A DNA stretch of 64,000 nt from an uncultured Fodinibius sp. GTDB lineage: Bacteria > Bacteroidota > Rhodothermia > Balneolales > Balneolaceae. Location of the stretch: NCBI GenBank assembly GCA_913057775.1, contig CAJXOG010000011.1:1-64000 (forward strand), read 5' to 3'. Below are positions 1-9,010 of this stretch, in pieces. A program made the translations under genes and the position numbers. The first letter of the stretch is position 1, and every line of letters starts with the position of its first letter. The notes under the pieces were generated by a model. The model saw only the letters and a list, made by a program, of their open reading frames with translations, was not told the origin of the DNA and ran no database searches.

Positions 1-1133
1 CACTCCTGCTGCACCAGATCATACATGCGAACGGTGGTAAAGCGATCAATACAGATCATCATCCCTTTGCCCAGATAGCCCCGGTCCAGGAAGTGCTGCA
101 CCACGTCTTCGGCAATGGCTTCGAGGCGGTCTTGCCGGGTAATCAAGTGATACTCCTGACGAAACTCCCGCTCCAGCTTTTCCTCCTGCGCCTCGTTAAG
201 CATGGCTTCATCCAACAGCTCTTCCAGCTCTTCGTTGAGGTGCTCGTTGGTGAGCTGCAGCTCAGGGATGCGGTTTTCGTAGTAGAGCGGCACCGTGGCG
301 CCATCTTCAATGGACTGCTGAAAATCATAGACGCTCACGTAATCCCCAAATACTTCCCGGGTCTTCTCGTCCTGTCCTTTAATAAGCGGCGTGCCGGTAA
401 AGCCCAAGAAGGCAGCGTTCGGTAACGCCTTGCGCATATTCATCGCCAGCTTGTCATACTGCGTGCGGTGGGCCTCGTCGGTAATGACAATAATATCATC
501 GTCGGTGCTGAGGACGGGGAAATCTTCGTTATCCCGGCTGTGAAATTTATGGATGAGGGTAAAGACGTAGCGGTGGTTTTCGCTGAGCAGCTGCTGGAGC
601 TCTTCCTTGCTGTCGGCCCGTACGTTGTCTTCGGGTTCGGTGACGGCCCCAACGGAGGCAAAGTTCTTGTAGATCTGATCGTCGAGATCCAGTCGGTCGG
701 TGACGATGACAAACTTCCAGTCTCCGGCAAGCTCGCGCATGATTTTCCGCGTCAGAAATACCATGGAAAAGCTTTTTCCACTTCCCTGCGTATGCCAGAA
801 GACCCCGAGCTTTCCTTTGTTCTCTTCAATAGAACGTACCGCTTCGATAGCATTATTCACGCCCAGATATTGGTGATTTCGGGCAAAGAGTTTCTTCGGA
901 TTCGACTTCGCGCTTTCAAAGAGAATAAAATGCTCCATCAGATCTGACAGCCGCTCTTTCTCGCAAATCCCGTAGATAGCCGTTTGGAGGCTGACCAGCC
1001 CCGGCTCGTCTTCATCACTGATCTTTTTCCACTCCCCGTAAAATTCCCAAGGTGACGTGATGGTGCCCACTTTGGTGTCCGCGCCGTTCGACAGAATAAT
1101 GATCTGGTTGTACCAGAACAGCTGGGGGGTACT
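1..1133 (-). pseudogene. hsdR: Type I restriction enzyme R subunit (HsdR), 5'-truncated
   Basis: This encodes the ATP-dependent motor part of a type I restriction endonuclease of the kind whose C-terminus carries DUF3387. The minus-strand frame is open from 1133 to the window edge. It has a Walker A motif (HTQGSGKS, plus positions about 768-794), a DEAH-type Walker B (TDEAHRTQ, about 462-485) and further helicase motifs such as GFTGTP. An in-frame TAG at 1134-1136 directly precedes the recognisable homology, and the usual N-terminal PD-(D/E)XK nuclease domain and start codon are missing. The DNA beyond 1134 is suddenly AT-rich and unrelated, so the break looks like a rearrangement junction. 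The 3' end lies outside the window. Without the nuclease domain the protein should not cleave DNA. The family call is secure; the truncation is seen directly. Confidence 0.85.
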
Positions 1134-1362
1134 CTAAAAATAAGTGCTTTGCTCAAAAAACTTTTAAAAGTAGTTAGTTTTTCTGTGCATAGTGACTTCC
1201 TCCGTCAAAAAGTTCTATGCTCTTAAAAAGATCAAATATAATCCTAGAAAGCACTTAGATACTTCTACCAAACCTATAGTTATTTAAATGTAAAATTTTT
1301 GGTAAGATTGAGAGTAATATAGTAGTCAATAATAAAAGCAACCTAATTTATTCTAATTTTAC

Positions 1363-2451
1363 ATGAATAATAGATTAGTTTTACTTCTATTTATATTTAC
1401 AACTATTCTTTTTGCAATCTCATGCACCACTTCCTCTGTTGAAACTAGTAATGAAGTTAAATTTGAAGATTGTGCCGGAGAAAATTGGATCATTCCTTGT
1501 CAGCAAATAGTAAACGCTGTAGGGAAAGATGATATCCCATCTATTGATAATCCTAAATTCACTACTGCCTCTGATGTTTCTTTTCTGGAAGACTGGGAAC
1601 TTGTACACGGTATAAAAATTGGAGATAAACTTAAGGCTTATCCCAATGTTATATTATACTATCATGAGATAGTGAATGACTCTATCAATGGTACCCCTAT
1701 AGCAGTAACTTATTGTCCATTAACAGGGTCGGGTATTGCATGGAATAGAACTATTGGTGGCCAAACAACATCTTTTGGAGTATCTGGCTTTATACATAAA
1801 AATAACTTAATCGCCTATGATCGATCAACAAATAGTTTTTGGTCACAGATGAAAAATCAAAGCATTGGTGGGGAATTCAAATCTACCACTACAGAAACTA
1901 TACAAATAGTCGAAATGACGTGGGGAGCCTGGAGAAACGCTTTCCCAGAATCACAGGTTCTAAATACAAATACAGGTTTTGATCGTAATTATAACCAATA
2001 TTTATATGGGAAAGACTACTCAGAAGATGATGAACGCATTTTATTCCCAATTTTTAATGAAGATAATAGACTTAAACGTAAAGAATTGGTGCATAACGTA
2101 ATTGATAATTTACAAGCAAAAACTTATCCCCTATCGAACTTTGGCGACAATTTTAAAGTAATTAACGATTCATTTGAAGCCACCAATTTAGTTGTAGTAG
2201 GAAATAGTAAGATCAATATGGCCATTTCATTTTCCCGTATACTGGAAAATGGAACAGAATTAACATTTAGTTCCACTGATAAGAAATTCCCAATAGTTTT
2301 AGAAGATCAAGAAGGTACTAAATGGAATATATTTGGAGAGGCTGTAAGTGGTCCCCGAAAAGGTCAAGAATTAAAACAAATACAAAGTTATAATGCTTAT
2401 TGGTTTGCAATAGCTGATTTTTACCCTTTCCCAACCATATTTAAAAATTAA
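1363..2451 (+). CDS. DUF3179 domain-containing lipoprotein
   Basis: A 362-residue exported protein of the DUF3179 family, whose biochemical role is not known to me. The N-terminus has a hydrophobic stretch ending in a lipobox (FAISC, Cys about 21), so it should be a lipoprotein. The family signature is clear: an IPSIDNPKF segment, a D.ELVHG segment, AYP and a HEIVND segment near residues 55-110, and a TYCPLTGSG segment with a conserved Cys. It stands alone between an AT-rich upstream stretch and a convergent gene whose end lies 4 bases away. It is AT-rich compared with the hsdR fragment to its left, consistent with a different origin across the junction at about 1134. Confidence 0.8.
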   Translation: MNNRLVLLLFIFTTILFAISCTTSSVETSNEVKFEDCAGENWIIPCQQIVNAVGKDDIPSIDNPKFTTASDVSFLEDWELVHGIKIGDKLKAYPNVILYYHEIVNDSINGTPIAVTYCPLTGSGIAWNRTIGGQTTSFGVSGFIHKNNLIAYDRSTNSFWSQMKNQSIGGEFKSTTTETIQIVEMTWGAWRNAFPESQVLNTNTGFDRNYNQYLYGKDYSEDDERILFPIFNEDNRLKRKELVHNVIDNLQAKTYPLSNFGDNFKVINDSFEATNLVVVGNSKINMAISFSRILENGTELTFSSTDKKFPIVLEDQEGTKWNIFGEAVSGPRKGQELKQIQSYNAYWFAIADFYPFPTIFKN

Positions 2452-2455
2452 TCAC

Positions 2456-5398
2456 TTATGAAGTTAACCGATTAAAATCAGGTCCCAAGGGAATGGACAA
2501 TTTATCAGCTTCGTCCATTAACCGGTTCGAAGCTTCTTCGTCACCGCGTTCATTCATCAGATTTACTAATGCCGCCCTGGCTTTCAAGTGATAAGGGTTA
2601 TAGTCAAGCGCCTGCCGATAACTGCTTACAGCTTCATCTACATTGTTATCGACATCAGCCATCACAGCTTTCACATATTCAAAGTCGCCTCTTTCCTCGG
2701 GTAACGTAAGATCCTCAACTTGATCCAGCACTTCTTTTCCATCGCTCACGCGATCCAGGCCGGCATAAACTTCAGCAAGCAGAAGCTTTTCCGCAAAACC
2801 CAACTCCTGTCTATTGATAGAGTCAATCAGATCTTCCGCTTCAGCATTTTGACCATTTTCGGCGTGGATTTTGGCAATGTGCAGCGTGTAATCAACACGC
2901 TCATTATCGGCAGCGGATAAAATCCGCTGTCCTTCCCGCAGTACTTCTTGCGCTTGATCTGGTTCGTCGGCCAGCGTAAGCACCTCCGCATACCTCAAAA
3001 GATACTCAAAGTTTTGAGGATTTTGATCGATCAGCGTTTCAAAGTAATCCGTCATTTGTTCTGAATATCCCAGCAAACTCCGCATATACTTGGCAAATGT
3101 TTCAGCCTCTTCTTTTCGATCTCGGAGATAGGTCGAAATGGTCGGTGCCTCTTCTACATATCCTTCAGCAACTTCTATCGATTCGGCCCAATTTCCGTAA
3201 CTCTTATTGCGCTCCCGGTAAAGCCGGTTGAGACGTGCCCGTTCGGCAAGATCTGTTTCAAGGGTTTCAGCCTTTTCCAAAAAGACTATTTGTTCCTCAA
3301 TTGCTTTGTCAAACGAAAGTCTTCCCTGTACCGCTTCCTCATGAATGACATTAGCTTTAGTTACATAAATCGGGGCGTATTCCTCATCCAACTCTTTTAC
3401 ACGGGCAATCTTATCTTCAGCAGTATCGAACTCACCCTGTGTAGCATCAACTTCGGCATATTCCAGTATGGCCGGCATGTAATCAGCGCTGTGAGTCAAG
3501 GCGGTATCAAGGTATGCCACAGCAGTATTCAGATCATCACTGTTGCCAGCTCGTTCAGCAAGCGAGAGGTATGTCTGGGCCCAATTATCAGCCATAACTT
3601 CTTCATTGCCGGAAAGATATTCCTGCTGTTTCTGCAGAAGGGAATCCAAAAAAGTATAATAAGCAGGATCTTTATCCTTTATATACTGCCGGGTATTCAT
3701 CGATTTATGATTAAGCGGATGTACTTTCTTCTCCGAAAGGAATCCCGCATATCCCTGTGCGAAAAATTCACTTTCATTATTGGATGCATAGTAGTCCAAC
3801 GTGCGATTGTTTTTCATTGCCTTGTGATACAGCGAACGAATACGTCGACTTTCCTTATCCGTTAAAATGCGTCCGTGGTATAGATGTGCATATTCATGGG
3901 CTAATACATTGCGCTCCCAGTGGGCACCCCGCTCAAGATATTCGATACCCGTAGCTCCGCTACCGACTCCGCGAATATCCATCCACTGCCGATTATCAAA
4001 AGTAGTGCCATACCGAAAATAGTTTGACTCCATCGCTTCAGCTAAATCAATATGAAGCGGGGGAATGGCAAAATCAGAATCAAATTTATTAATCATCGGC
4101 AAATAGGCCTTACTCGGACCTATCTGCTGGGCAATCATTTTTTTTACGCGATCACCCGGGTAGTAGTTTGCATCTTCAAAGATATTATAGAATACCGATC
4201 CCTCTTCCGGTATTTCCGTTTCTTCAACCCGTTCCTTCAACTCTTTAAATCCATCCAGCTGCTCAAATTGACGCTGTTTGATAACGGCGGCCAGTCCATT
4301 GTGAGCGGGTCCATAATTTTGCTTTTTCTCCAGGATAGATCTAAAAATTGTTTGGGCAGAATCAAGCCGTGTCGCCCGATCCATATCATAATACATATAA
4401 TAAATTGAGCCCCGCATCATCGCCGGCAGTACCGACTCAGGATATTCCGATTCCACTTCCCGGGTAATATCAATCGCCTCATCGAGCCTGTCTTCGGATA
4501 TTAACGCATCAGCCTCATCAAGACGCGGCCGCACCAAACTATCAGTAGGATGAGCATAATTGGCATAAGTCAAATTAGTATGTCCATTTCCAAAATGCCA
4601 ATGTGTAAGATAGTGTAACGGGTTAAGTTCAAAAGCCAGATTCCACTGGGCAGCCATATCATCCAGCTGGGTAGCATCAACGCGTCGCCAGATGGCATAT
4701 CCATAGCTAAACCGTGCATCGGGATTAAACGGGTTCAACTCTATAGCACGAATCAACGGCCCCTCAGCCCCGGCAGGATCCTGTGACCAAAAACGACTTT
4801 CTGCTTCCAACAGATATCCACCGGCAAATTCCGAATCCCACTCCTGTAACCTATTCGCCCACTGCAAGGCTTCATCATAATTGCGATTTAACAGCGCAAC
4901 TCTGCCCCGAATCATTCCAACTTCGGCATCACGATCATTTTCTTGCAGCAATTCAGCTGCCAGCTGATCGGCCTCTTCCAGTTGCCAGGCCTGAATATCC
5001 AACTCCGCCTGCAGCAGTTGTGCTTTACGACTGCCGGGATTAGACTGCAAAACTTCATTGACAATACGTTCAGCATCTTCGTATCGGTGCTGCTTGAACA
5101 GTAGTTGTGCCCTTATCAACCTGTACTCTGTATTATTTTCATCGATACTATCAAGGTGGGTTTCTGCCTCTGTCCATAGACCCAGCTCAATAAGCTGTTC
5201 AATATTTTCCGGAGTCACTTCTTCGTCCAGTTCTGAACGTACCTCCGATCGCTGCTCATCAAGCATATCCCGAGCCTGGTCAACTTCATTTACGTAGGGT
5301 TCGGGATTACTGGAACATGTTATTAGAGTAATAGATAGTACTGCACATATACATAGTGCACCTAACCATTGCTTTGCTCGTATCATTATAGAAGTCAT
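2456..5398 (-). CDS. Large TPR-repeat lipoprotein with HExxH zinc-protease motif
   Basis: A 980-residue exported protein. The leader ends in a lipobox (LITCS), suggesting membrane anchoring. Most of the chain is TPR-like helical repeat: residues about 60-390 and again about 600-970, with typical A-x-x-L and N/P turns. Between them, at about residues 499-503, lies HEYAH within a VLAHEYAHLYHG context, followed about 45 residues later by NESEFFAQGYAGF, where Glu could be the third zinc ligand (gluzincin pattern). It is therefore probably a peptidase or peptidase-like protein embedded in a TPR scaffold; substrate unknown. No operon partner is evident: a gap of about 280 bases separates it from the amidohydrolase genes, and the gene to its right end is convergent. 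The TPR call is firm; catalytic activity is inference. Confidence 0.75.
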   Translation of the reverse strand: MTSIMIRAKQWLGALCICAVLSITLITCSSNPEPYVNEVDQARDMLDEQRSEVRSELDEEVTPENIEQLIELGLWTEAETHLDSIDENNTEYRLIRAQLLFKQHRYEDAERIVNEVLQSNPGSRKAQLLQAELDIQAWQLEEADQLAAELLQENDRDAEVGMIRGRVALLNRNYDEALQWANRLQEWDSEFAGGYLLEAESRFWSQDPAGAEGPLIRAIELNPFNPDARFSYGYAIWRRVDATQLDDMAAQWNLAFELNPLHYLTHWHFGNGHTNLTYANYAHPTDSLVRPRLDEADALISEDRLDEAIDITREVESEYPESVLPAMMRGSIYYMYYDMDRATRLDSAQTIFRSILEKKQNYGPAHNGLAAVIKQRQFEQLDGFKELKERVEETEIPEEGSVFYNIFEDANYYPGDRVKKMIAQQIGPSKAYLPMINKFDSDFAIPPLHIDLAEAMESNYFRYGTTFDNRQWMDIRGVGSGATGIEYLERGAHWERNVLAHEYAHLYHGRILTDKESRRIRSLYHKAMKNNRTLDYYASNNESEFFAQGYAGFLSEKKVHPLNHKSMNTRQYIKDKDPAYYTFLDSLLQKQQEYLSGNEEVMADNWAQTYLSLAERAGNSDDLNTAVAYLDTALTHSADYMPAILEYAEVDATQGEFDTAEDKIARVKELDEEYAPIYVTKANVIHEEAVQGRLSFDKAIEEQIVFLEKAETLETDLAERARLNRLYRERNKSYGNWAESIEVAEGYVEEAPTISTYLRDRKEEAETFAKYMRSLLGYSEQMTDYFETLIDQNPQNFEYLLRYAEVLTLADEPDQAQEVLREGQRILSAADNERVDYTLHIAKIHAENGQNAEAEDLIDSINRQELGFAEKLLLAEVYAGLDRVSDGKEVLDQVEDLTLPEERGDFEYVKAVMADVDNNVDEAVSSYRQALDYNPYHLKARAALVNLMNERGDEEASNRLMDEADKLSIPLGPDFNRLTS

Positions 5399-5674
5399 TA
5401 TGTTGAAATTCTATTTCCTCATCTTAGACTGAGAACATTATTACTTATCAAGCATTAAGGACTTAATTTGTTTGTAAGTCTTGTAACAGTATGTAATTCT
5501 GCCCCGCCCTATCTATCGAATTCATATTTTACCATCCTGCCTGCCCGGCCAAAACACTCCATTATTTACTGTTCAGATTTGTATCGATACTGTTGTACCA
5601 CCCCAAATGAAGATCAGTAATAAAATTATCGCCGAAGAGAATAAATTTGGACACTTTTTGCCCAAACATAAAAG

Positions 5675-7276
5675 CTATTCTTCTTCAATTAAAAAGGGCT
5701 CATTTGCAATATTCGGCTCAGCCCCTTCCTTGGATTCTTTCACCATCCGGGCCACTTCTTCCATCAACTTATCGTTGTTGACAACAACTCCGTCTTTGAT
5801 TGTATGAATGATGCCATCGGTACGATACATTTCATCACTATTATCCAGGGTCACAGCCCCGAAAGAATAGAGAAATCGTAGGTTTTCCAGTGGACTTCCA
5901 TCAACAAGGATAAGATCCGCTTCATAACCCGGACGCACCAATCCTGTTTCATCTTCTATGCGAAGAGCTTTCGCGCTATTGTGAGTGGCTGCTTTTAATA
6001 CTTCGAGTGTATGCATCCCTGACTCACGAATAAGCTGAAGCTCACGGACATTTGAAAAGCCCGGTGTTGCCCAGATATAATTGTCATCAGTTCCGTAAGC
6101 CACGGTGCCGCCCCGCTTGTTGAATTCATAAATCAAATCTCCCCACAGGTCATAAGCCTCATACCAAATTTGCTCGTCATCAGAGGTCCATTCGTAGTGA
6201 TAGGAACCGTGATATGCCGGATCGGGTAGATTCCATTCTATGAGCAACTGATGGGTATATTTTTCGTGCCATGGCAGATTTTGAGCCCTCAAAATATCAC
6301 GATTTGCTTCATACACCACTCGTGTCGGCTGCATAATAACACCGTAGGCTGCCAGCGAATCAGCCACTTCGCCAAGAAGTTTTTCCTTGTTGGCCTGTTG
6401 CCATACCGTTCCCGCTTCTCTGAAACGGTGATTTTCATTATCGAAATTATAGTTACGTGGATAATCCTGCACCTGCCTGTCAAGGGATGATTCAGCATAT
6501 CCATAATGATGTAGTATCATAGTAACACCCAAGCGTGCCGCGTCTACTGCATCTACTACGGCTGTATTTGAGGGAGGAATATGTACCCCTGTTACTCCGC
6601 CGGCTTCCCAAACAGCTTCGGCAGCGGCCTCAAAAAGGTCATCATTCCAGGTTATGCCATTCAGATATACCTGATGAGCACCTTTCTCCACCATCTCCCG
6701 GGCAATTTGTGGAGCATTATCGGGATTCTCTAAAAACTCCTGATCATAATCCAGCCCCGATCCCCAAGACCATAGTGGGTACATCGTAGGAGCTAATATT
6801 TCATTATTTTCTTCGAGGCGTACTTCTTCCATTGCATTTTCAACCCCGCGATCCGATGCCGGCCCAAAAGTGGTTACCCCATGGGCAAGCTTCAAATAGT
6901 AAATATATTCAAGTGACATTGGCTCCTGTCGAAGGTGTCCGTGAAGGTCAATTAATCCCGGCATTACATATTTTCCACTGGCATCGATAACACGATCACC
7001 GGTCGGGCGTTCCAGATCATCACGTCGTTCTGCCGTAACCGGATCAAACGGGATCATTTCGGTTATCTGATCCTGCTCAATAACAATGTCATACGGGCCT
7101 ACCGGTGGTCCTCCATGGCCCGGAATCACCATGGCGTTGCGAATCACCAAGCGATCGTACGGACCTTCGGCCAGATCACCGAACTTCTTTTGAGCTTCGC
7201 TGCTTTGCATCCCCAAGCCCAAAATGATCAGGCTTAAGCATATACCTTTCACAATGCGACTGATTAGTCGTTCCAT
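5675..7276 (-). CDS. Secreted amidohydrolase, COG1228-like (paralog 1)
   Basis: A 533-residue metal-dependent amidohydrolase-superfamily protein, the kind that includes imidazolonepropionase-like enzymes and Xaa-Pro dipeptidases. It has a signal peptide ending in SSEAQ (about residue 29), so it should be periplasmic. The first metal motif HGH is at 112/114, other candidate ligands are His232 and His256/257, and Asp397 lies in YGTDD. Where paralog 3 has the expected bridging lysine this one has Tyr204, so the metal centre may be altered. It is 54 bases downstream of paralog 2 in the same direction, probably one transcript. At roughly 530 residues it is longer than the usual 400-450. Substrate is not known from the sequence. 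Confidence 0.8.
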   Translation of the reverse strand: MERLISRIVKGICLSLIILGLGMQSSEAQKKFGDLAEGPYDRLVIRNAMVIPGHGGPPVGPYDIVIEQDQITEMIPFDPVTAERRDDLERPTGDRVIDASGKYVMPGLIDLHGHLRQEPMSLEYIYYLKLAHGVTTFGPASDRGVENAMEEVRLEENNEILAPTMYPLWSWGSGLDYDQEFLENPDNAPQIAREMVEKGAHQVYLNGITWNDDLFEAAAEAVWEAGGVTGVHIPPSNTAVVDAVDAARLGVTMILHHYGYAESSLDRQVQDYPRNYNFDNENHRFREAGTVWQQANKEKLLGEVADSLAAYGVIMQPTRVVYEANRDILRAQNLPWHEKYTHQLLIEWNLPDPAYHGSYHYEWTSDDEQIWYEAYDLWGDLIYEFNKRGGTVAYGTDDNYIWATPGFSNVRELQLIRESGMHTLEVLKAATHNSAKALRIEDETGLVRPGYEADLILVDGSPLENLRFLYSFGAVTLDNSDEMYRTDGIIHTIKDGVVVNNDKLMEEVARMVKESKEGAEPNIANEPFLIEEE

Positions 7277-7331
7277 AACATCACTCTTTAATTAAAATTA
7301 ATTTCGTCCTATTATTTTTTATAAAAAGCAC

Positions 7332-8924
7332 TTATTCTTTAATAAATGGTTCTGTCATAGCATTAGAAGGAGATACTCCTTCTTTTGATTCTTCAACCAT
7401 ACGAGCCACCTCTTCCATAAGGCGATCGTTATTCGTAACCACTCCGCCCTTAATCGTATGTTCAATGCCATTGGTGCGATACATCTCCCCATTATCATCC
7501 AGCGTGAGGGCACCAAAAGAATACATGAAACGCATGTTATACAACGGACTTCCGTCAACTATAACCAAATCGGCCGTATATCCCGGTCGCACAAGCCCCG
7601 TTTTCTCTTGCCTCAGGGTCTGGGCACTGTTATGTGTTGCCGCCTTTAACACTTCCAGGGTATGCAGTCCGGTTTCACGGAGCAGCTGTAGTTCCCGAAT
7701 ATTTGAAAAGCCCGGCGTCGCCCAGATATAATTGTCATCAGTTCCGTATGAGACATGTCCTCCGCGCTTATTGAATTCATAGATCAGATCACCCCAAAGG
7801 TCAAACGCATAATCCCAGTAGTACTCGTCATCGGATGTCCAGTCATAATGATATGACCCATGGAAAGCGGGATTAGGTAAATTCCAGTTAATTAAAGCCT
7901 GGTGGGTATACTTCTCGTGCCAAGGCAAACTTGAAGCTCTCAAAATATCTCGATTGGCCTCGTAAACAACCCTCGTGGGAAGCATATGCACACCATATTC
8001 CACTAATGAATCGGCAACTTCTCCCAACAAGCGTTCTTCATTGGCTTCGGTCCATACTTTTCCGGCATGACGAAATCTTTCATTTTCATCATTATAGTTA
8101 TAGTCACGCGGATAATCCTGAACCTGTCTGTCGAGGGATGATTCGGCATACGCATAATGGTGCTCAATCATCGTAACACCGAGCCGCGCAGCGTCTACAG
8201 CCTGCGTTACAGCAGTCGTTGACGGGGGAATGTGATAAGTTGTTATTCCACCGGCATTTTCCACAGCCTCAGAAACCGCTCCAAGTAGCTCCTGGTTCCA
8301 GCCCAGATTTCCCACACTCACAACATGAGCACCCTTCTCTACCATCTCCCGGGCAATCTGAGGAGCATTATCTGGATTCTCCAAAAACTCCCGGTCGTAA
8401 TCGGTATTACTACCCCAACCCCAAATCGGAAACATCCGAGGAGCCAATATTTCATTTCGCTCACTGCGTGTAGCTTCATTCATGGCCTCATCAAGACCAC
8501 GATCAGGTGCCGGTACCAGCGTAGTTACCCCGTGAGCCAATTTTGTATAGTAAACATACTCGATAGGCATTGGTTCTTGCCGGAGATGCATATGCAGATC
8601 AATCATTCCGGGCATCACATATTTACCGTCGGCCTCAATAACCCGATCACCGGTCGGGCGATTGGCATCTCCTCTTCGTTCTGCAGTAACCGGATCAAAC
8701 GGGATCATATCCGTAATTTTATCCTGCTCAATCATAATATCGTACGGACCAACGGGCGGTCCACCGTGACCGGGAATCACCATGGCATTGCGAATCACCA
8801 GACGGTCATACGGACCTTCAGCCAAATCGCCAAAATCTTGCGCCTTTCCATTCTGAAATCCTGCGAAAAAACATACAATGGTTACAATTACCGTTTTAAA
8901 TATTATCCCCTTTTGCCATCCCAT
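7332..8924 (-). CDS. Secreted amidohydrolase, COG1228-like (paralog 2)
   Basis: A 530-residue close relative of the neighbouring paralog 1, with which it shares long near-identical stretches including the mature N-terminus. The signal peptide ends near GKAQ (about residue 29). HMH at 111/113 and His231, His255/256 and Asp395 occupy the ligand positions expected for the amidohydrolase superfamily. The position of the bridging lysine is Ser203. Paralogs 1 and 2 are clearly a recent tandem duplication, while paralog 3 is more distant. A strong terminator just upstream separates it from the susC-susD-paralog 3 transcript, so it may have its own promoter in a very short space or depend on read-through. 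Confidence 0.8.
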   Translation of the reverse strand: MGWQKGIIFKTVIVTIVCFFAGFQNGKAQDFGDLAEGPYDRLVIRNAMVIPGHGGPPVGPYDIMIEQDKITDMIPFDPVTAERRGDANRPTGDRVIEADGKYVMPGMIDLHMHLRQEPMPIEYVYYTKLAHGVTTLVPAPDRGLDEAMNEATRSERNEILAPRMFPIWGWGSNTDYDREFLENPDNAPQIAREMVEKGAHVVSVGNLGWNQELLGAVSEAVENAGGITTYHIPPSTTAVTQAVDAARLGVTMIEHHYAYAESSLDRQVQDYPRDYNYNDENERFRHAGKVWTEANEERLLGEVADSLVEYGVHMLPTRVVYEANRDILRASSLPWHEKYTHQALINWNLPNPAFHGSYHYDWTSDDEYYWDYAFDLWGDLIYEFNKRGGHVSYGTDDNYIWATPGFSNIRELQLLRETGLHTLEVLKAATHNSAQTLRQEKTGLVRPGYTADLVIVDGSPLYNMRFMYSFGALTLDDNGEMYRTNGIEHTIKGGVVTNNDRLMEEVARMVEESKEGVSPSNAMTEPFIKE

Positions 8925-8950
8925 GATACATCCTCATCTCATTAAATTTT

Positions 8951-8985
8951 TAAAAAAAATATGCCCCTGATTATCTCAGGGGCAT
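8951..8985 (-). terminator. Rho-independent terminator after amidohydrolase paralog 3
   Basis: A perfect 10-bp stem (8961-8970 with 8976-8985, ATGCCCCTGA arm) with a 5-base loop is followed on the minus strand by a run of eight T (8952-8959). It ends the transcript containing susC, susD and paralog 3. Confidence 0.9.
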
Positions 8986-9010
8986 GAACTTCATATTTTA
9001 AATAATACCG

